Shown piece by piece: positions 1-12,560 of a DNA stretch of 64,000 nucleotides (the stretch's first letter is position 1; the number at the start of each line of letters is the position of its first letter). Position numbers and translations under genes: made by a program. The stretch is taken from positions 863,167 to 927,166 of the forward strand of contig NW_024468513.1 of the NCBI RefSeq assembly GCF_001632365.1, read 5' to 3'. A model generated the notes under the pieces. The model worked only from the letters and a program-made list of their open reading frames with translations. It did no database searches and was not told the DNA's origin. This DNA is from Laetiporus sulphureus 93-53 (taxonomy: Eukaryota > Basidiomycota > Agaricomycetes > Polyporales > Laetiporaceae).

Positions 1-1922
1 TGAAACGGCTACCTTCGGCAATGGTTCGGTGACGGCGACAGTGAGTTTGAGCTTCCGCAGAGGTTATGAGGGGTAAACATAGGAGTTGCCTGCAGTTTCC
101 GATCGAGTACAACGTGAACAAAAGACGTCATGAATGGCAAGGCATGCACCTGAATGAGTTTTCATTACTCACCGGTCAGTTCGCATCTTGTCCTCGGAGC
201 GTACACATCAACGGAGGATTGGTGTAGAAGGTGGGCGAAACTCGCACTCGGGGACAATGGGCCAGGTATGCAGCAAAATTTGCTGAACCAAAAGAATTTA
301 TGCACTTGGTGAGCCTTGTTGCCTGAAAACCATCCTGCGCTAAGTTTTCGAGCCCAAGTGAAACCTCGAGATGATATCAAGATATTTGCGGAGGACTGTT
401 GATAGACTCTTTGGCCGATGTCTTCAGGAGGAAATCCAGTACAAAGCAAGTGCCAGCAGAAAGCCACGTCCCTCGTAGTTGACCTTGATAACGGTAAGAT
501 GATAGATTCGCCTTGACGACAGGCAGAGTCATTCCTGATAGCGATTGATAGATACCCGCCGATTGCTATGGAAAGCGACCGGCCCACAGCTTGCCCCTCG
601 ACGACTCTATAATCCCTTTCGCTGCTAGGCTCTGAGATAAACGTATAACGATATAATGAATGACTCACTAGGACAATTTTCGCCGCAGCGAGCCCTCGGC
701 GACATGGTGACTCCAGCGCTGTCGAGTCAAAATCAGTGGGATGAAACATACGGCGACTGGATTGCCGCAGATTGAAGCTCGGTGTGCGCGGGTCTGCATA
801 GACGACTGTCATATATTTCACCTCTCGGTAGATGCTGTTGACGGCGGGTGTAGATCGAACTGCCACGATTGTCAGCCTGTATGCTCTTGCGAGCCGGCTT
901 ACGAATGGAACTATCCGCAGAACATTGCCACGCAAAAGCGGTTTTGGCACGCGGCAATTCGCATATGTCTGAACTTAATCCAGGAAATTGGCTTGCTGTC
1001 GGCACAATTATGTCATCGAAGTCAGTGCAACTGAACAGATATCAAATGCGGAATCAAGGAGATGAAACCGCCGTATTGTCTTGCAGAAACATCCACGACC
1101 TGTCCCAGCGATGTTGAGCCTCAATACATCTCCGAATGATTCCGTTCTGGGCATAAACCTGTCGATGGCCAGTCTTCCCTACAATTCACCACACTGGGAC
1201 CGAGGTCATCGGCTCGGTTCCAACTTTGAATGTCCGTTGATCCACCAGTGCGTGACACTGAACTCAGCCTACTGCGTGCGGCATCGTGGGCTCTGCGATG
1301 TGGGTCTGGTGCTGAGCACGAGAACGTATTCCTGTGACAAGGTTCAGGAACCTTCGGTCAGAAACATACCTCCACAAGCATATGCTTTGATTCTTAGAAC
1401 ATCCTGCTCGGCGAATATCTCCGCCTCCATGCAGCATCATGCTCCAGTCGACTGTGTTCGTTTATGTTCGAGCACCAGTAGAAACACTGCAGAAATAAAG
1501 CATCCAACAGAGTATAAAGGAGGACTTCTGCTTCCCAGGAAGAACGTGCCGCAGAGGCCCTAGGCCCGGAAGCACTTTGAACGTCAGATTTTCTCGCAGA
1601 TCGCGCGAGAACCGTCATTCGGAACCTTGTTCCCCTACCCAGTCCCCTTGTTCTTCCATTGGTAAGCAAGATATGATATTGTTTGTCGACGCCTATGAGC
1701 TATGGCCCCGTGGCAGTATGCCCTGCCCTGGCACATATTCCTGGGGCCTGGGCCCCGTTGATGATCTCGCACAAGCTCGCAATGATGTGCTATGACTAGC
1801 ATGGCATGAGCTGGATGGCTGCTTTCCGCCCTTCGCACATCCTGGGCGCTCGACGGATCTTCGGCTGGTTCCGATACAAATCGGAAAACAGGCAACATGG
1901 CCCAGGCTTGCCGCAGCATGCG
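1..1922. other. intergenic stretch, no gene supported
   Basis: I can support no gene here. There is one long open frame on the minus strand (165-950, 261 codons), but its translation is rich in Ser, Arg and Leu, shows no motif and has no recognisable exon partners. A short GC-rich hairpin (arms GGGGCC and GGCCCC around TG) lies near 1745-1760. The left edge may hold the end of a gene cut off by the window, but nothing shows this. Confidence 0.5.
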
Positions 1923-3543
1923 CTACGATGCTTGCGGTTTGGATTTCCTCGCAGGTAACGGCAGCTGCATCATAGGTGACGGTTCTAGTTGCGCGGTCCG
2001 CAACGGAACGGGGGCCGGATGTACGCGCTCATCAGCTGCATACGTCGTGTTCCGCACATGCGTTGTCGTGCTCGCAGAAGCATCGAGCGTGCGGTTAGAG
2101 GTACGACCTTCGCGCTGCCGCAGGGTACGTGATCCAAGAGGTAAAGATGGTACGGCCGCCATTTCCACGGCACCCTCGATAATGTCAGCGCCGCGTGTAC
2201 GGATGACGGCAGGAGAGCTGGGCCTAGGCAGGAACGCACTACGACGACTCTGTGGATCGTCGCCCTGAGAGATCTTGCCTGCAGACGACGGGATGCCGAC
2301 ATCCTCCATTTCATGGCTCCATTCTAAGTCGTCGCTCTGTGTGGATGCAGTCGCGCTTGTCGAATCGGTAGAAGGCCGTCCAAAAATGGTGTTCCGAACC
2401 GAAATACTCGCGCGTATGGGCGTGGAAGTGAAGAAGGAAGCGAGATAGCCATCTCGCATGTGGATGTAACGAGAGGAAGGTGTAGATGTGTGAAGTGATA
2501 CAGACGAGGACGGTGATAGGGGAGAAGGCCGGGATGAAGATCCGTCCTCCGTAAATAGACCGGGAAAAGGCTGATGAGAAGTTGCGCCGTGCGAGAGACG
2601 AGGGAGAGTTTGTGACTTCGATACGATGTGTGAATCATTTTGTATACTCGACGGTGGTGGAAAGAATGAGAGCTGAGATGCGGGTACGCGAAGGATAGTG
2701 ACCTTGCTGCGAGCATTTGATGTTGAAGAGTCTCTGGGCTCGGCGGATTCCCCGTCATTGTCTATAACTGATGACTGAGCATCTATGTCTAGGGTCGCGA
2801 CACGAAAACGACTTGAGCGACGTGCTTTCTCTAAAGGTATATAGAGCACCTTGCGGAGGTGAATGGTATCGGATGGCCACAGCTGATTGGCACGGCGGAG
2901 ATCTGGCAAAGAGATACCGTAGTTGAGGGCTACACCGGCCAAGGAGTCGTTCGGCATGACCTGTGTCCGGATAATTCGAGCAACAATGACATCGAATGAT
3001 ATTCAATGAGTACTTTTCTAGAAACGATAACATCGTGAATACCTCGTGGATAAGTACCACCTTCTCCTCCCTCCTCGCGCTACTTCTCGTCTCTTCACCA
3101 GCCGTACAATCGTCCCGCCATTCAGATGTGGCCGACGTATTCTCTTCGTCATCCAGCAACTTCTTCAGGTGCGGACGCGTATCATGAGGTGAGAACGAAT
3201 TGCTATTGCGCTTCAGACCGAGCATGCTCCCGGTCGCCGGTGATAACGGGTGAACGCTAGCATGACCATAGGTACCATCGTCTGTTGTTCGCGACCTTAT
3301 ATGCATGCCGGACTGTGGGTCGTAGTCACCCCTTGTCCTCCGTGTAGGAGCATCCGAGCCTCGCCGTCTCATCTCCGGACGCGTCTCCTTCTGCTTAATT
3401 GCGGATGTGAATGACGTCTCTGAGTGCACAGCCCATGGGTTGGACATGACCGATGTAGAGTTACTTGTGAAATCATCTTCTAGTATCATATGTTCAAGAG
3501 GACTTGAAGTAATTACTCGTTGCGATTCCGACGAGAAGGTCAC
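1923..3543 (-). CDS. LysM domain protein, probably intracellular
   Basis: Two exons (3543-3043 and 2960-1923) joined by an 82-base GT-AG intron give a 512-residue protein. A single LysM domain spans the splice junction at about residues 161-210. Visible pieces are VVLIHEV before and across the junction, then MPNDSLAGVALNYGISL and DLRRANQLWPSD, ending VLYIPLEKA. LysM domains bind N-acetylglucosamine-type glycans or act as protein-binding modules. The N-terminus has no signal peptide and the rest is low-complexity Ser/Pro/Arg sequence, so this looks like the cytosolic LysM type found across Agaricomycetes rather than a secreted effector. ATG 3543 is the first in frame. A start at the internal Met near residue 33 (MSNPWAV) is possible. 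The ligand is unknown. Confidence 0.85.
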
Positions 3544-5664
3544 CGCCTCAGCTCATATATACGGTGCTAGTGTCGGCAGTTCAGTCAGCTTGTAGCACAT
3601 TCGTGAAAGACGCGTTTGCGCACGTACAGGATCCTCAACACGACTATGTGTTGATTTCGGATGTGAATAGCAGGACCAATAATAAGATGAATTACTTCCA
3701 AGCTCGATGAATCCGCGAGACGACCAGCTTTAGAGGTTGGATACGTAGGCTCGCTGATGAGCTACTTCAGTTAGAACTCCGCCGGCTCCGCTTTAGCACC
3801 GAGAACTCAGCGCGTCGGCTCGGCACTCTCCGCTTCGGTTCGATTTTTCGCGCTGTAACAAGATAATCGGAAATACAGCACGCCAGATTTGGTCAGAATC
3901 AGACGGTACTGTATATACCCATGTGTAGTAATTTAGCGATCAAAATCTTCTTGAATAGCCTTTCCAAGACAATATTCTCAAGAAGCATTTACTCTGGAAA
4001 CAAAACCCAATGGTGGCACCGTGGCTGGATTCAATCGAACCCCCGCTCTAAACTCCGAAAGGCTCGCATGGCAGGATAACTCCTACATAGAATGCCCACC
4101 TCAAAGGACTTCATCTTTCGCTAAGTTCTTCGTCTCTGTCGCCCAGAATTTGGAGCATTTCCATAGTACTTATTCTAAGTGCATACAGCAGCTATGAAGT
4201 GTAGATAGAGGAATCAAGGTCATTCTCCACAATATTCACTCGAGTAGAATCAGATAAGCAGCAGTATGTGAACTCATTTTGCTGTAGACTGATAAATAGG
4301 GTGTGTAGTCAGATTTGGCAGCTGGGTCACCCCTTGTAAACGTTGAGATTTCTGCTGATCATGCTTAACAGTCACTCGTGTGGGTAGCTGTGCAATACGG
4401 CTGCGTCAGGCAAACTTCAAATTTGTTTCCCTCACATACTGCTTTACCGTATGGATATCACAGAGAGCACTAGTATCTGAACTGTGGGTACAGATATATA
4501 AATCTATTCCACAGTATATTCAAGAGCGAACAACCGCCGCACAGCGGCGACGACGATGCGCGGCAACGACTCGGAGGCCTGACGCGAGCGCTTGGTGGTT
4601 CTCCATGCGCGCTTATTGTCTCCCTTCCATATAAGGAAGTCAATATAGGCAGCTCTTGTAATTTGTGGCCTTCCACAGATTCGGCCACAATCCTGCAAAC
4701 AATTCTATTCCCCCGAATTCTGGATATTAAACAGAGTAAATCAGTGGGGAAACGCGCCAACGATAATGTCTTCTAATGGATGCCGGTCTTCCTCTATTGA
4801 CATGTCGAACCTTGCCATTCACTGTCAGGCACGGCCTTAGCATTGTGCGTTCAGGACCGGCTAGAACAACATCTCGACGCACTAGAGCTTGCGACGTCCT
4901 AATTATACTTTTCTACGGATCTCGGACAAGGTGAGAACCGGACCCATTCACACATTGGGACGCCCAGGGCCTCACACATGTCTATGTTTCACCAGAATCT
5001 GACTTCTCCCTCTCCCCACAGGGTCACTATTGGATTTCCGATACGGTTTGAAACATATTACTTTCCGAGAACGCTGTGATAAGCCACCTTCTAAAAGGGT
5101 GAGTACGTACTATTTCGTCAAAGAACCCTCATTCCGGAGCAGTGATCTACATCGCCGCATTTGCATGGGGACTGTATGTATGGGCCGCCCGCAGTGGGAC
5201 ATGTACACGGCATAATTTGACTGTGTAATGTTCTGATCTCCTTGACAGATTCCCTGACAATCGCACTCATGATCCTCGCGAAGCCGCCCATAATGTGCCT
5301 GGCATCAGTGCTGAAGCTCGAAGCCCAAGCTTCAGCCTGAGCACGTACGCATGTTTCGCAGATCGCCTCCTCGTTCGCCGGCACGACAGTAATGCGGCGT
5401 CGTAAGTGAAGAAGGACACATAGGAAGCATCTGTGCATAAGGTGACGCTAGTATCGTAAAGAGCTTCGACCGAACCATTTTATGTGGGATACAGTTGTTT
5501 CTTCGGGGTGTCAGCGGGACCTGTAAGACGGGGTGAAAAGACAGGCGCAAAGTAGACACTGCTACCATAACGGCAAGAAGAAGTGAATAAAAACGCGCAA
5601 TTAATTACGCGGGATGAACAGTGAGAGGATCTGCGACGCTGGGTCCTGGCACGAGTACTTCTTT
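3544..5664. other. intergenic stretch between LysM and bZIP genes
   Basis: The two flanking genes are both on the minus strand, so this holds the LysM promoter and the 3' flank of the bZIP gene. Short frames at 4380-4760 and 5030-5440 lack motifs and splice partners. I see no RNA gene. A tRNA B-box-like string near 4030 on the minus strand has no matching acceptor stem. Confidence 0.5.
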
Positions 5665-6675
5665 TCACTGCTCCTTCTTCCCCCCCTCTCCGTCCTCTCT
5701 ACTCCTCTTCGTTCCCGCCACGAGTGGTGCATTCGTGCCCGAGCCGACCTGCTGCTGGACTGCACTCACACCTGTGACGCCGACGACCAATCCTTTCAGC
5801 CAGCCGTTCTCTCTCCTTAGTGCCTCGCACTCTTTTTCCAGCTCGCTCACGCGCACTTCGAGCTCTTTCGCCTTACGCTCCAGCGCTGCCTCGCGCTCCT
5901 TCTTCTTCAGCCGGAAGCGTGCGGACGCAGCGGTGTTCCGCCGGCGCTTGTCCTCGGCAGCGGCCAGCGGCGTCCCAGGATCCCTGTCATCGATCGGGCT
6001 GCCTGGCAAAGATACATCTTCAGAGAAAGATGAGCGAGCTGTGCGCACACGCTTGAGAGCAGATGGAGATGGTGCTTGCTCCTGGACCTGCTGCGATTGT
6101 GCTGGGGGGGTCGACGATGGAGGTTGCAGATGAGGAGGGAGGAATGACGCGGCATGCAGTGACAAAAGCTGCGCGATCGAGTTGGCATTGGCAGTTTGCT
6201 GAGCGGCGTGCTGCGCAGGAGGGACGAGGAACGGATCCATCCCGATACCCGCAAGAAGACTGCTGATATCCAGGGGCAGCTGCATTCCTGCATTGGGAAT
6301 GCCCTGAGCGGGATTGGATGGAGCGCTGTGCGCGACGCCGGTGGGAGGAAGGACGGTTCCTGTCACAACATTCTCGTGCGCACTCGTCTCTGCGATCGCA
6401 CCCTCCTGGTCGTTGTAGCGCTCCAGGTCATCCTCGCTTGCGTCTGCAGAGTAACGACCCTTGCCATCCAAGCCGGAAGACTTTTGCGCGCTGTTATCGA
6501 GCGGCAGGCCGAGCGGCTCGTCGGACTGGAAGTGGAGGTTCGTCCAGAGGTCGAGCTGTGCGCTAAGTTCGGGAAAGGCTGGCAAGGAGAGGAGATCAGC
6601 GTCAGAGAGGAATGATGGCGTGGCCGGGGGTGAGGGTTGGACAATATTGAGACCCTGGAGGTGAGATGGGGCCAT
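5665..6675 (-). CDS. bZIP transcription factor, CYS-3/Met28/Zip1-like
   Basis: An intronless 336-residue protein. Residues about 240-300 form a bZIP. The basic region contains NTAASARFRLKKKERE, the variant seen in sulfur and stress regulators of the CYS-3, Met28 and Zip1 group. It is followed by a heptad coiled coil (ELEVRVSELEKECEALRREN) ending in GWLKGLV. The first 190 residues are acidic and Pro/Ser rich, a likely activation region with short hydrophobic patches such as LLSLPAFPEL. It is expected to act in the nucleus as a dimer on palindromic sites. In Neurospora the closest-looking family member switches on sulfur assimilation genes, and a cysteine synthase homologue lies 23.6 kb away here, but that may be chance. 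Several upstream ATGs precede the start. Confidence 0.9.
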   Translation of the reverse strand: MAPSHLQGLNIVQPSPPATPSFLSDADLLSLPAFPELSAQLDLWTNLHFQSDEPLGLPLDNSAQKSSGLDGKGRYSADASEDDLERYNDQEGAIAETSAHENVVTGTVLPPTGVAHSAPSNPAQGIPNAGMQLPLDISSLLAGIGMDPFLVPPAQHAAQQTANANSIAQLLSLHAASFLPPHLQPPSSTPPAQSQQVQEQAPSPSALKRVRTARSSFSEDVSLPGSPIDDRDPGTPLAAAEDKRRRNTAASARFRLKKKEREAALERKAKELEVRVSELEKECEALRRENGWLKGLVVGVTGVSAVQQQVGSGTNAPLVAGTKRSREDGEGGKKEQ

Positions 6676-7160
6676 GGTGGTGTCGTGCTCAGTGCGTCAG
6701 ATGGTGTGCTAGTTCGCGGGGGGTGGCAGCGCGGTCCACCTTGGATATGTTGACTGCACAGATGGGGATTGTCTGGTGTCGCCGGGCAGGAGTAGTTATG
6801 CAAAGCGGGGAGACATGCAAGGGGCGAGTGATGGGATTTGAGGAAAGCTGCCTGGGTTGGGAGCGCCGTTCGCAAGCGGCCAGGTGGGGCCAAAAGGAGA
6901 AGTTTGATGGATTTCCGCGTGACTAATCTTGCGTCGGTCCGGCACTGTGGGCTCAATTCGGAATACTCGTTTCTTTCTCTCACTCCCTCGCTTGAAGCTT
7001 TGGACATCAATTGCGCAATGCATCCTGCGCCCATCATCCCCCGCACTGCTGCATCACGGATGCTCCCAACCATCTTGCTCTGCGTCTCCAGACCGTTGTG
7101 GCCTCCAGGCGTTGAAATTTTCGTCGGGCGGCTGTTCGGCCTGGAGTCAATGCGCCCGAC
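6676..7160 (-). promoter_or_regulatory. bZIP 5' flank with possible upstream ORFs
   Basis: Reading toward the bZIP start, the minus strand has an ATG at 7023 opening a 75-codon frame that closes at 6796. Another ATG at 7073 opens a frame that runs past the bZIP start in a different frame to 6363. If transcription starts upstream of 7073, both would lower translation of the main frame, as in GCN4-type control. The transcription start is not visible, so the frames may simply lie in the promoter. Confidence 0.3.
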
Positions 7161-9466
7161 TTTATATGTAAGCGTCGTGAAACACCAAGCGACGTGCTCG
7201 GATTGGGCAAATCGATTAGTTATCTAGAGCTCCCACTTCCCGCTGGACCTGCCAAGAGCGGAAGTCGGTTCCTTATGATCCCGCTTAAGCCGGCTTCCCA
7301 CCTCCAACTGATAAACGAATGCGTTCACCAGCGACCAAGAATTCCATATTCACCAACCTCGAAACGACATGGTGTATGCTCTGACTGCCAGCGCACTCGC
7401 ATACATACGCTCTATCGGCACCTCCTTCAGAGGGATAGCGGGAGCGGCAATCGCGAGGTGTCAATTGGACGACGGAACCTCATGGTCGCCCGCTTCTGGC
7501 ACGTGAACGTTATAATAGCGGCATGCCTTCCCGACCTGTCCCAAGGCGGGTTCTCAAGCCTCTAGCAGACTGGCAATTAGGCCCATAAATGAATAGGTCA
7601 GCCACATGAGCATTCTAAGGAGTCATCCGGACGTGCGCACAGCATGTTCATCCGTCCGAGAAGATCTTCAGCTTGTAATATCAGAGCCAATAGTGGTGAA
7701 CGCACAAATACCATGCAGTAGAGGTAGCATTCGTCTTCACGTTGGGCCGACGCGCGCTCCCCAGTCAAAGACGCTCGAGTTCCAGAAGCCCCTGCGGATA
7801 GACATCAACGTTCTCAAAGATACACGGGAGCGCTCCGGAGTCGAAGTGTTCGGGAGAGTCTTGCTGTTCGGAATGGCGGGAAGCGAATCGCGAGGATGAC
7901 AATAGACGTGACCTGTATCATAAGCGACTCTCAGGTAGAGTACCTTGCACGCCGCGGGCGACATCGGGGACGACGACGCTGACGTCAATGATATTCCCAA
8001 GCAGCATCCACGAGGATAGCAGGGCGTCGCCCTTGGCTATTGTGGGACTGTTCAGGTACAGCGGTATTGTTCGGCGTAGTGGTGGAGCTTGACGACAGTC
8101 GACATTCTTCTTGCCCACACCAGCAGCTATGATATCCGATATCAGGACGGAGGAGCGAGTGCGAGCTCTAGAGCTCTGTTGGTGCATACTAGGACCTTAG
8201 GAATTCGTAATGCGTCCTGTTTTATAGATGCGACGTACCCACTGACGTAGTGTCTAAACTGCTTGCAGAGAGGCTAAGTTCAGCTATTCGAGCGGCTTCC
8301 GTACTGTGTTGCGGGTCGAGAGTGTTCTACTCGCCACCATAAACATGAAATCGGGGTCGAGAATAAGGTCCGTGCTCACCGTATGCCACGGTCGTATATT
8401 TGAGACAGGTCCATCTCTGATATTGTCGCGTTCGCCGATGGACCATCACCGCGGATGTCAAGCTCAAAAATGATTTACGATAACCACCCGTCAGATAACC
8501 ACAGCGACCGACACAGAGGGCGCATCAAGTGTCGAACACACCAGCGAGGTGCAGTCTAGATTGCCATGCAAGCAGGAAATTGCCGTGTCGTCACCCCGGA
8601 TGTGGGGATGCCCGTACTGTACGGACTGATCTGATAATCAAATAGCGTAAATGCGGGGTAGACATGATCTCCTGCTTTCGTTCAACAAGTGCACATACGT
8701 GTAACTAGGCCGCCGCCAAGCACTGCACGGAGGCTTTGTGCGCTTAATGCTCGATCGCTCAACCTGGCATGCTTGTCGTCATTTTCCTAAAGCTTGATGA
8801 GCATCGCTTTGGAACCTGCGCATTAGCGCGTCAGGAACGAGTGGGCATTTGAACACATGTCAACAAATATACGAGTATCATCCTTGACATTCGTGTACAA
8901 CGTCACCGCCGATGGAGAGCGCTGACAAGATATTCAATGCAGTGATACAGCGTACGCAATTCGACAATTCGGAATTGAGGCCACATTCCGAATTGTGCAG
9001 GCAGGCACTATCTGTAGCTGCCGTCAAGGCACGCGTTTCACCGCGACACAAGCGAGATACACTCACCGACGACAGCGCAGCTAGCACAACAGACAACGTT
9101 CTGGAAGCCAACGGCAGCCACTTTGATCTACCGCATTTCGGAATGCTTCGGCATGTGTTGCATCAGAGAATGACGGTGAACAATGGATAGCGCAGCTTGC
9201 GATGATACGACAATGAAGTAATGCCTAAGGCATGATGCTAGCCTGCAGGTGTCGCCGAGCGTAGCATATGGTTATGGAGACATGGCCAGTGAATCGTCGC
9301 GGTGGTTGGCTGCTGTTGTCGAAGGACTCGTGAGAAAACAGAGTAGGCGCCCACATGAAGCGCCGGTGCTGACTAACCTGCCTAATTTAGTGGTGGCCAT
9401 GCCCGAGCGCTGACCAGACCTTGCTCTGCCGTCAACCACAACTCCGTCTTCAACCTGCTGAACACA
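7161..9466. other. intergenic stretch between bZIP and CWC24 genes
   Basis: The flanking genes are divergent. The stretch holds only unsupported short frames. One at 9111-8878 (minus) starts with a weakly signal-peptide-like MASRTLSVVLAALSSVSVS and has several cysteines, but its length is within chance and no second exon is evident. A perfect inverted repeat at 8964-8996 lies inside it. Confidence 0.45.
8964..8996. repeat. perfect 12-base inverted repeat with 9-base spacer
   Basis: The left arm acaattcggaat (8964-8975) and the right arm attccgaattgt (8985-8996) are exact reverse complements around a 9-base loop. It could be a dimeric protein-binding site or a cruciform. It lies about 470 bases upstream of the CWC24 start. 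Confidence 0.6.
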
Positions 9467-10590
9467 ATGGCTTCAACGAAAGAGATTACCGTGCCGTTCT
9501 TCAAGAAGAAGGGTAGGGGCCGTCCGACAACAGCGCGAAAGCGGTCCCCGTCACCACCGCCGAGCGCGACGACAGTTTCTGTGCCTTCGTCATCTAAATC
9601 TGAGGTTGTCCTACCTTCAAAGAAACAAGCAGCGAATCTCCTGAGTGCAGGCACCAAGCGTACTGTCTCACAAAGGCAGGATGACGAGTTTGGCGAGGAC
9701 GAGCCTGAGAAGGAGGGCCCCGATGTCAAGTGGACAGCAGCCGACTCGCATATGAACGCGGCTCTGGAGATTTTGCAGGGTGACGAGGCACAGGAGTTAC
9801 TCGCTAAGCGGCAACGCAGGGAGAAGGGCGATGAGGATGAGGAGGACGTGCCCGACGACGGGCTGTACCGCGGTCAGAAGGCTTATGCGAGTCACATCAA
9901 GAAGAACAAGGAGGTGCCGAAGGCGATGCGAGTAGGCCCACAGCGGGCTTCGAACAGCACCATCCGTACCGTTACGATCGTGGACTACCAACCTGACGTG
10001 TGCAAAGACTACAAAGGTGAGTCACGGCATTCCATTCGTTTCACCGGCGAATTCTGACCACATTGGCATTTTGACAGAGACCGGATATTGCGGTTATGGC
10101 GATACGTGTAAATTCTTGCATGACCGGGGGACCTGTGAGTATACACATCGGTTGTTTTGGGTGACGTTACTGATGACGGGGCGCGACAGACCTTGCCGGA
10201 TGGCAGCTCGATAAATTGGCAGCCAATCCTCAGAAGCAGGTGGAAGACGTTTCAGATTCGGATTCGGATGAAGACATTCCATTTGCATGCCTAATTTGCC
10301 GAAAACCATATACCGATCCCGTCGTCACTCGGTGCGGGCACTATTTCTGTTCCGCATGCGCGATCAAGCGCTTCTCCAAGACTCCGAAATGCGCCGCCTG
10401 TGGGGCCCCAACTGCCGGCATCTTCAATCGTGCTGACAAAGTCATCGACAAGATAAACAAGACCCGGGAGCAGGCTGTCGCCGACGAGGCAGATGGCGGG
10501 AATGACAGCAAGGTCGTTGAAATTGAGGGTCTCCAACAGGATGGTGACAGCGAGAGCGGGGAAGACGACGACGACGACGAAGATGATTGA
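9467..10590 (+). CDS. CWC24: pre-mRNA-splicing factor CWC24 (RNF113 family)
   Basis: Three exons (9467-10016, 10078-10134, 10190-10590) give 335 residues. The order is that of CWC24/RNF113: a basic, disordered N-terminus beginning [19 protein letters not shown]; then a CCCH zinc finger split over the first two introns ([21 protein letters not shown], first part VCKDYK from exon 1); a linker [14 protein letters not shown]; and a C3HC4 RING finger ([31 protein letters not shown]). The tail is acidic (poly-Asp). The family acts in the nucleus as a spliceosome component that guards the 5' splice site before the first catalytic step. The frame and both junctions are unambiguous. Confidence 0.95.
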
Positions 10591-12560
10591 GAGGACTTCG
10601 CAGGGGAATATGCATGCCTGTCCATCATGTTGGCAGCGTGATGCGTACGTCTGGACCATGTAGATCGGGACGCAGAGTTCATCGGTTGACCATCGTGCTG
10701 TTTCGTAGATTGTTGCCATTGCTCCTTCCCAGTATGCCCGAGGGGAGCGGACGTCTAGCTGTCCGGACGCACCGCGAAGCTGTTCCGTCTTCCAGATCAT
10801 CGAACTTCTAGGAAAGTTCGAGCCAGCAGGTCATTTCTGCGCTTTTGAGCTGCTATTCGGAAGAGCAATTGAGCGCACATGCCCGCCCGACGTCATTCTT
10901 TGTACAGCCGACTTGTCCTGCACAGGCACCAACTATGACGGCTCTGGATCCCTACTAGAAAACGTCTGGCTGCCGAAGCCCGCGGGGACCCGAGGACGAC
11001 TGCTAAGAGCGAGGAACTGTCAGGCTTCGGACGTAGTGAATATGGTCCCAAACAGAGGGAGTCGGTGTTGTGTTCGCTATGTTAGTGACTTCTGGTCTTG
11101 TGATTACAATGCGCTAGTTGCGGGTGACAATCGTGCGAGTCCATTTTGTTATTGTAGTAAGGCCGTACCCCGCGTCCGCAGAGACACGACTTCCAAGCAA
11201 TGTCCGATCGTAGTACTGGCACACCAGCCTAGCGGTGCACCTAGCCGCTGCAATCGGCCCTCAAAGTTGGCATTCCTGACACACAGTGCCTGCTCGGTCC
11301 TGGTGAGTCCTCATTGAACGTTGCATCAGGCCTGTCGGCCACTTTTACCTAAACAACGCTTGCGTCCGCTTCTATCTGCGGCTGCATCAAGTTCCGTCAA
11401 ATCGCTACGAGCCAGGCCCCACAGCGGAGAGATCGTTCTAGTACGAGGTCCGTCGTCAGCCCTTGTGCTTATCCGAAAGTGGTTCCATGAAGCGTTTGTT
11501 CCGAGGGCCCCCTTCATCAGGCAGACTACCTCTCTTGTCTGGAAGGGGTCACAGCTTCAAGGTGTTGAGTCCGGGAATGGGTATATATTGCGATTTTCTC
11601 GGACAAATTCCCTGTCATCTGAGCTTCGTTTGGGAGGAATGACATGCTTAGATATCGAGGCCTAGAGCTCGTTCCTCTCTATCCGGCTCGAGATCATCCA
11701 TCATTCGACCGCAGTAATTTACGCAATTGATCGCGGTTGGCAGTGAAATTGGGCCGAGGCAGTCCATCTGAAGATCAATGAATTTCGGAGATAATTTATC
11801 TCGTTAATTGCTGCATTACAGAGTGCATTGTAGTATGAGCAGCTCACCGAACTCAGCAAGGAGGGCATCACAGCATTGTCTGTGCATGCTACTCGGAACA
11901 AGGAACGACCGGCTATGGAGATGTCCATCGTGGCACCGGCATTCATGAAGCGTGTTTCTCTGTTAGAAGCAGATGTACATTCTGCGATTGAGGCGCAGGA
12001 AAGACGGTTGTCAACGCGCAGCCGGATGCCTGTCGATCGTCTCATCTGCCAAATCGGTGATTATCGGGCATTTTGACTTTGGCTATCATAGTGACTAGTC
12101 TCCGCATCGACATTCAGAACTTGCGATGCTCCAATCTAGCTGATACTTGTCAAACAAGATGCTGCCGTGTACTACATGCTTCTGGTGCTCTTATTTCCTT
12201 CGGCTGCATCAGCCTTCTGCACACAGCCGCATCAATGCCCATGGCGTTCGCTCCCACCGCACAGCTCTCTGCCGAAGCGAATACGCAAAGGTGGTGACTG
12301 TCCCTCAGTGGAATTCGCGAAGACTAGCTCGAGCATCGACGGACTTCAGACACACGGGCAGACGAGAGAGTCGTCACAAAGGCGCTGGAACGCCTCAACT
12401 GTAGAGTAGACGAGTCACGATTGCTCTGTATCAGGCAAGATGTAGATTACAGACGGTGGACAGCCGCTTTGAATACATTATAATACGCAACGAGCAACGT
12501 AAAGTACCCAGCTAAGGTAGATGGCACCTCACAAGACCCATTCCCCTCCCATTTCAGCGC
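10591..12560. other. intergenic stretch between convergent CWC24 and C2H2 genes
   Basis: This holds the 3' flanks of two convergent genes. Open frames at 10913-11665 and 11719-12409 lack motifs, sit on both strands, and do not join across plausible introns. I see no repeat or RNA gene. Confidence 0.5.

Noticed and set aside
4020..4100. tRNA-like B-box (GGTTCGATT) on the minus strand
   Set aside because: No matching acceptor, D or anticodon stems can be drawn; the T-stem arms do not pair.
10913..12409. Possible transposon remnants in the CWC24-C2H2 spacer
   Set aside because: No reverse transcriptase, transposase, terminal repeat or target-site duplication could be recognised.
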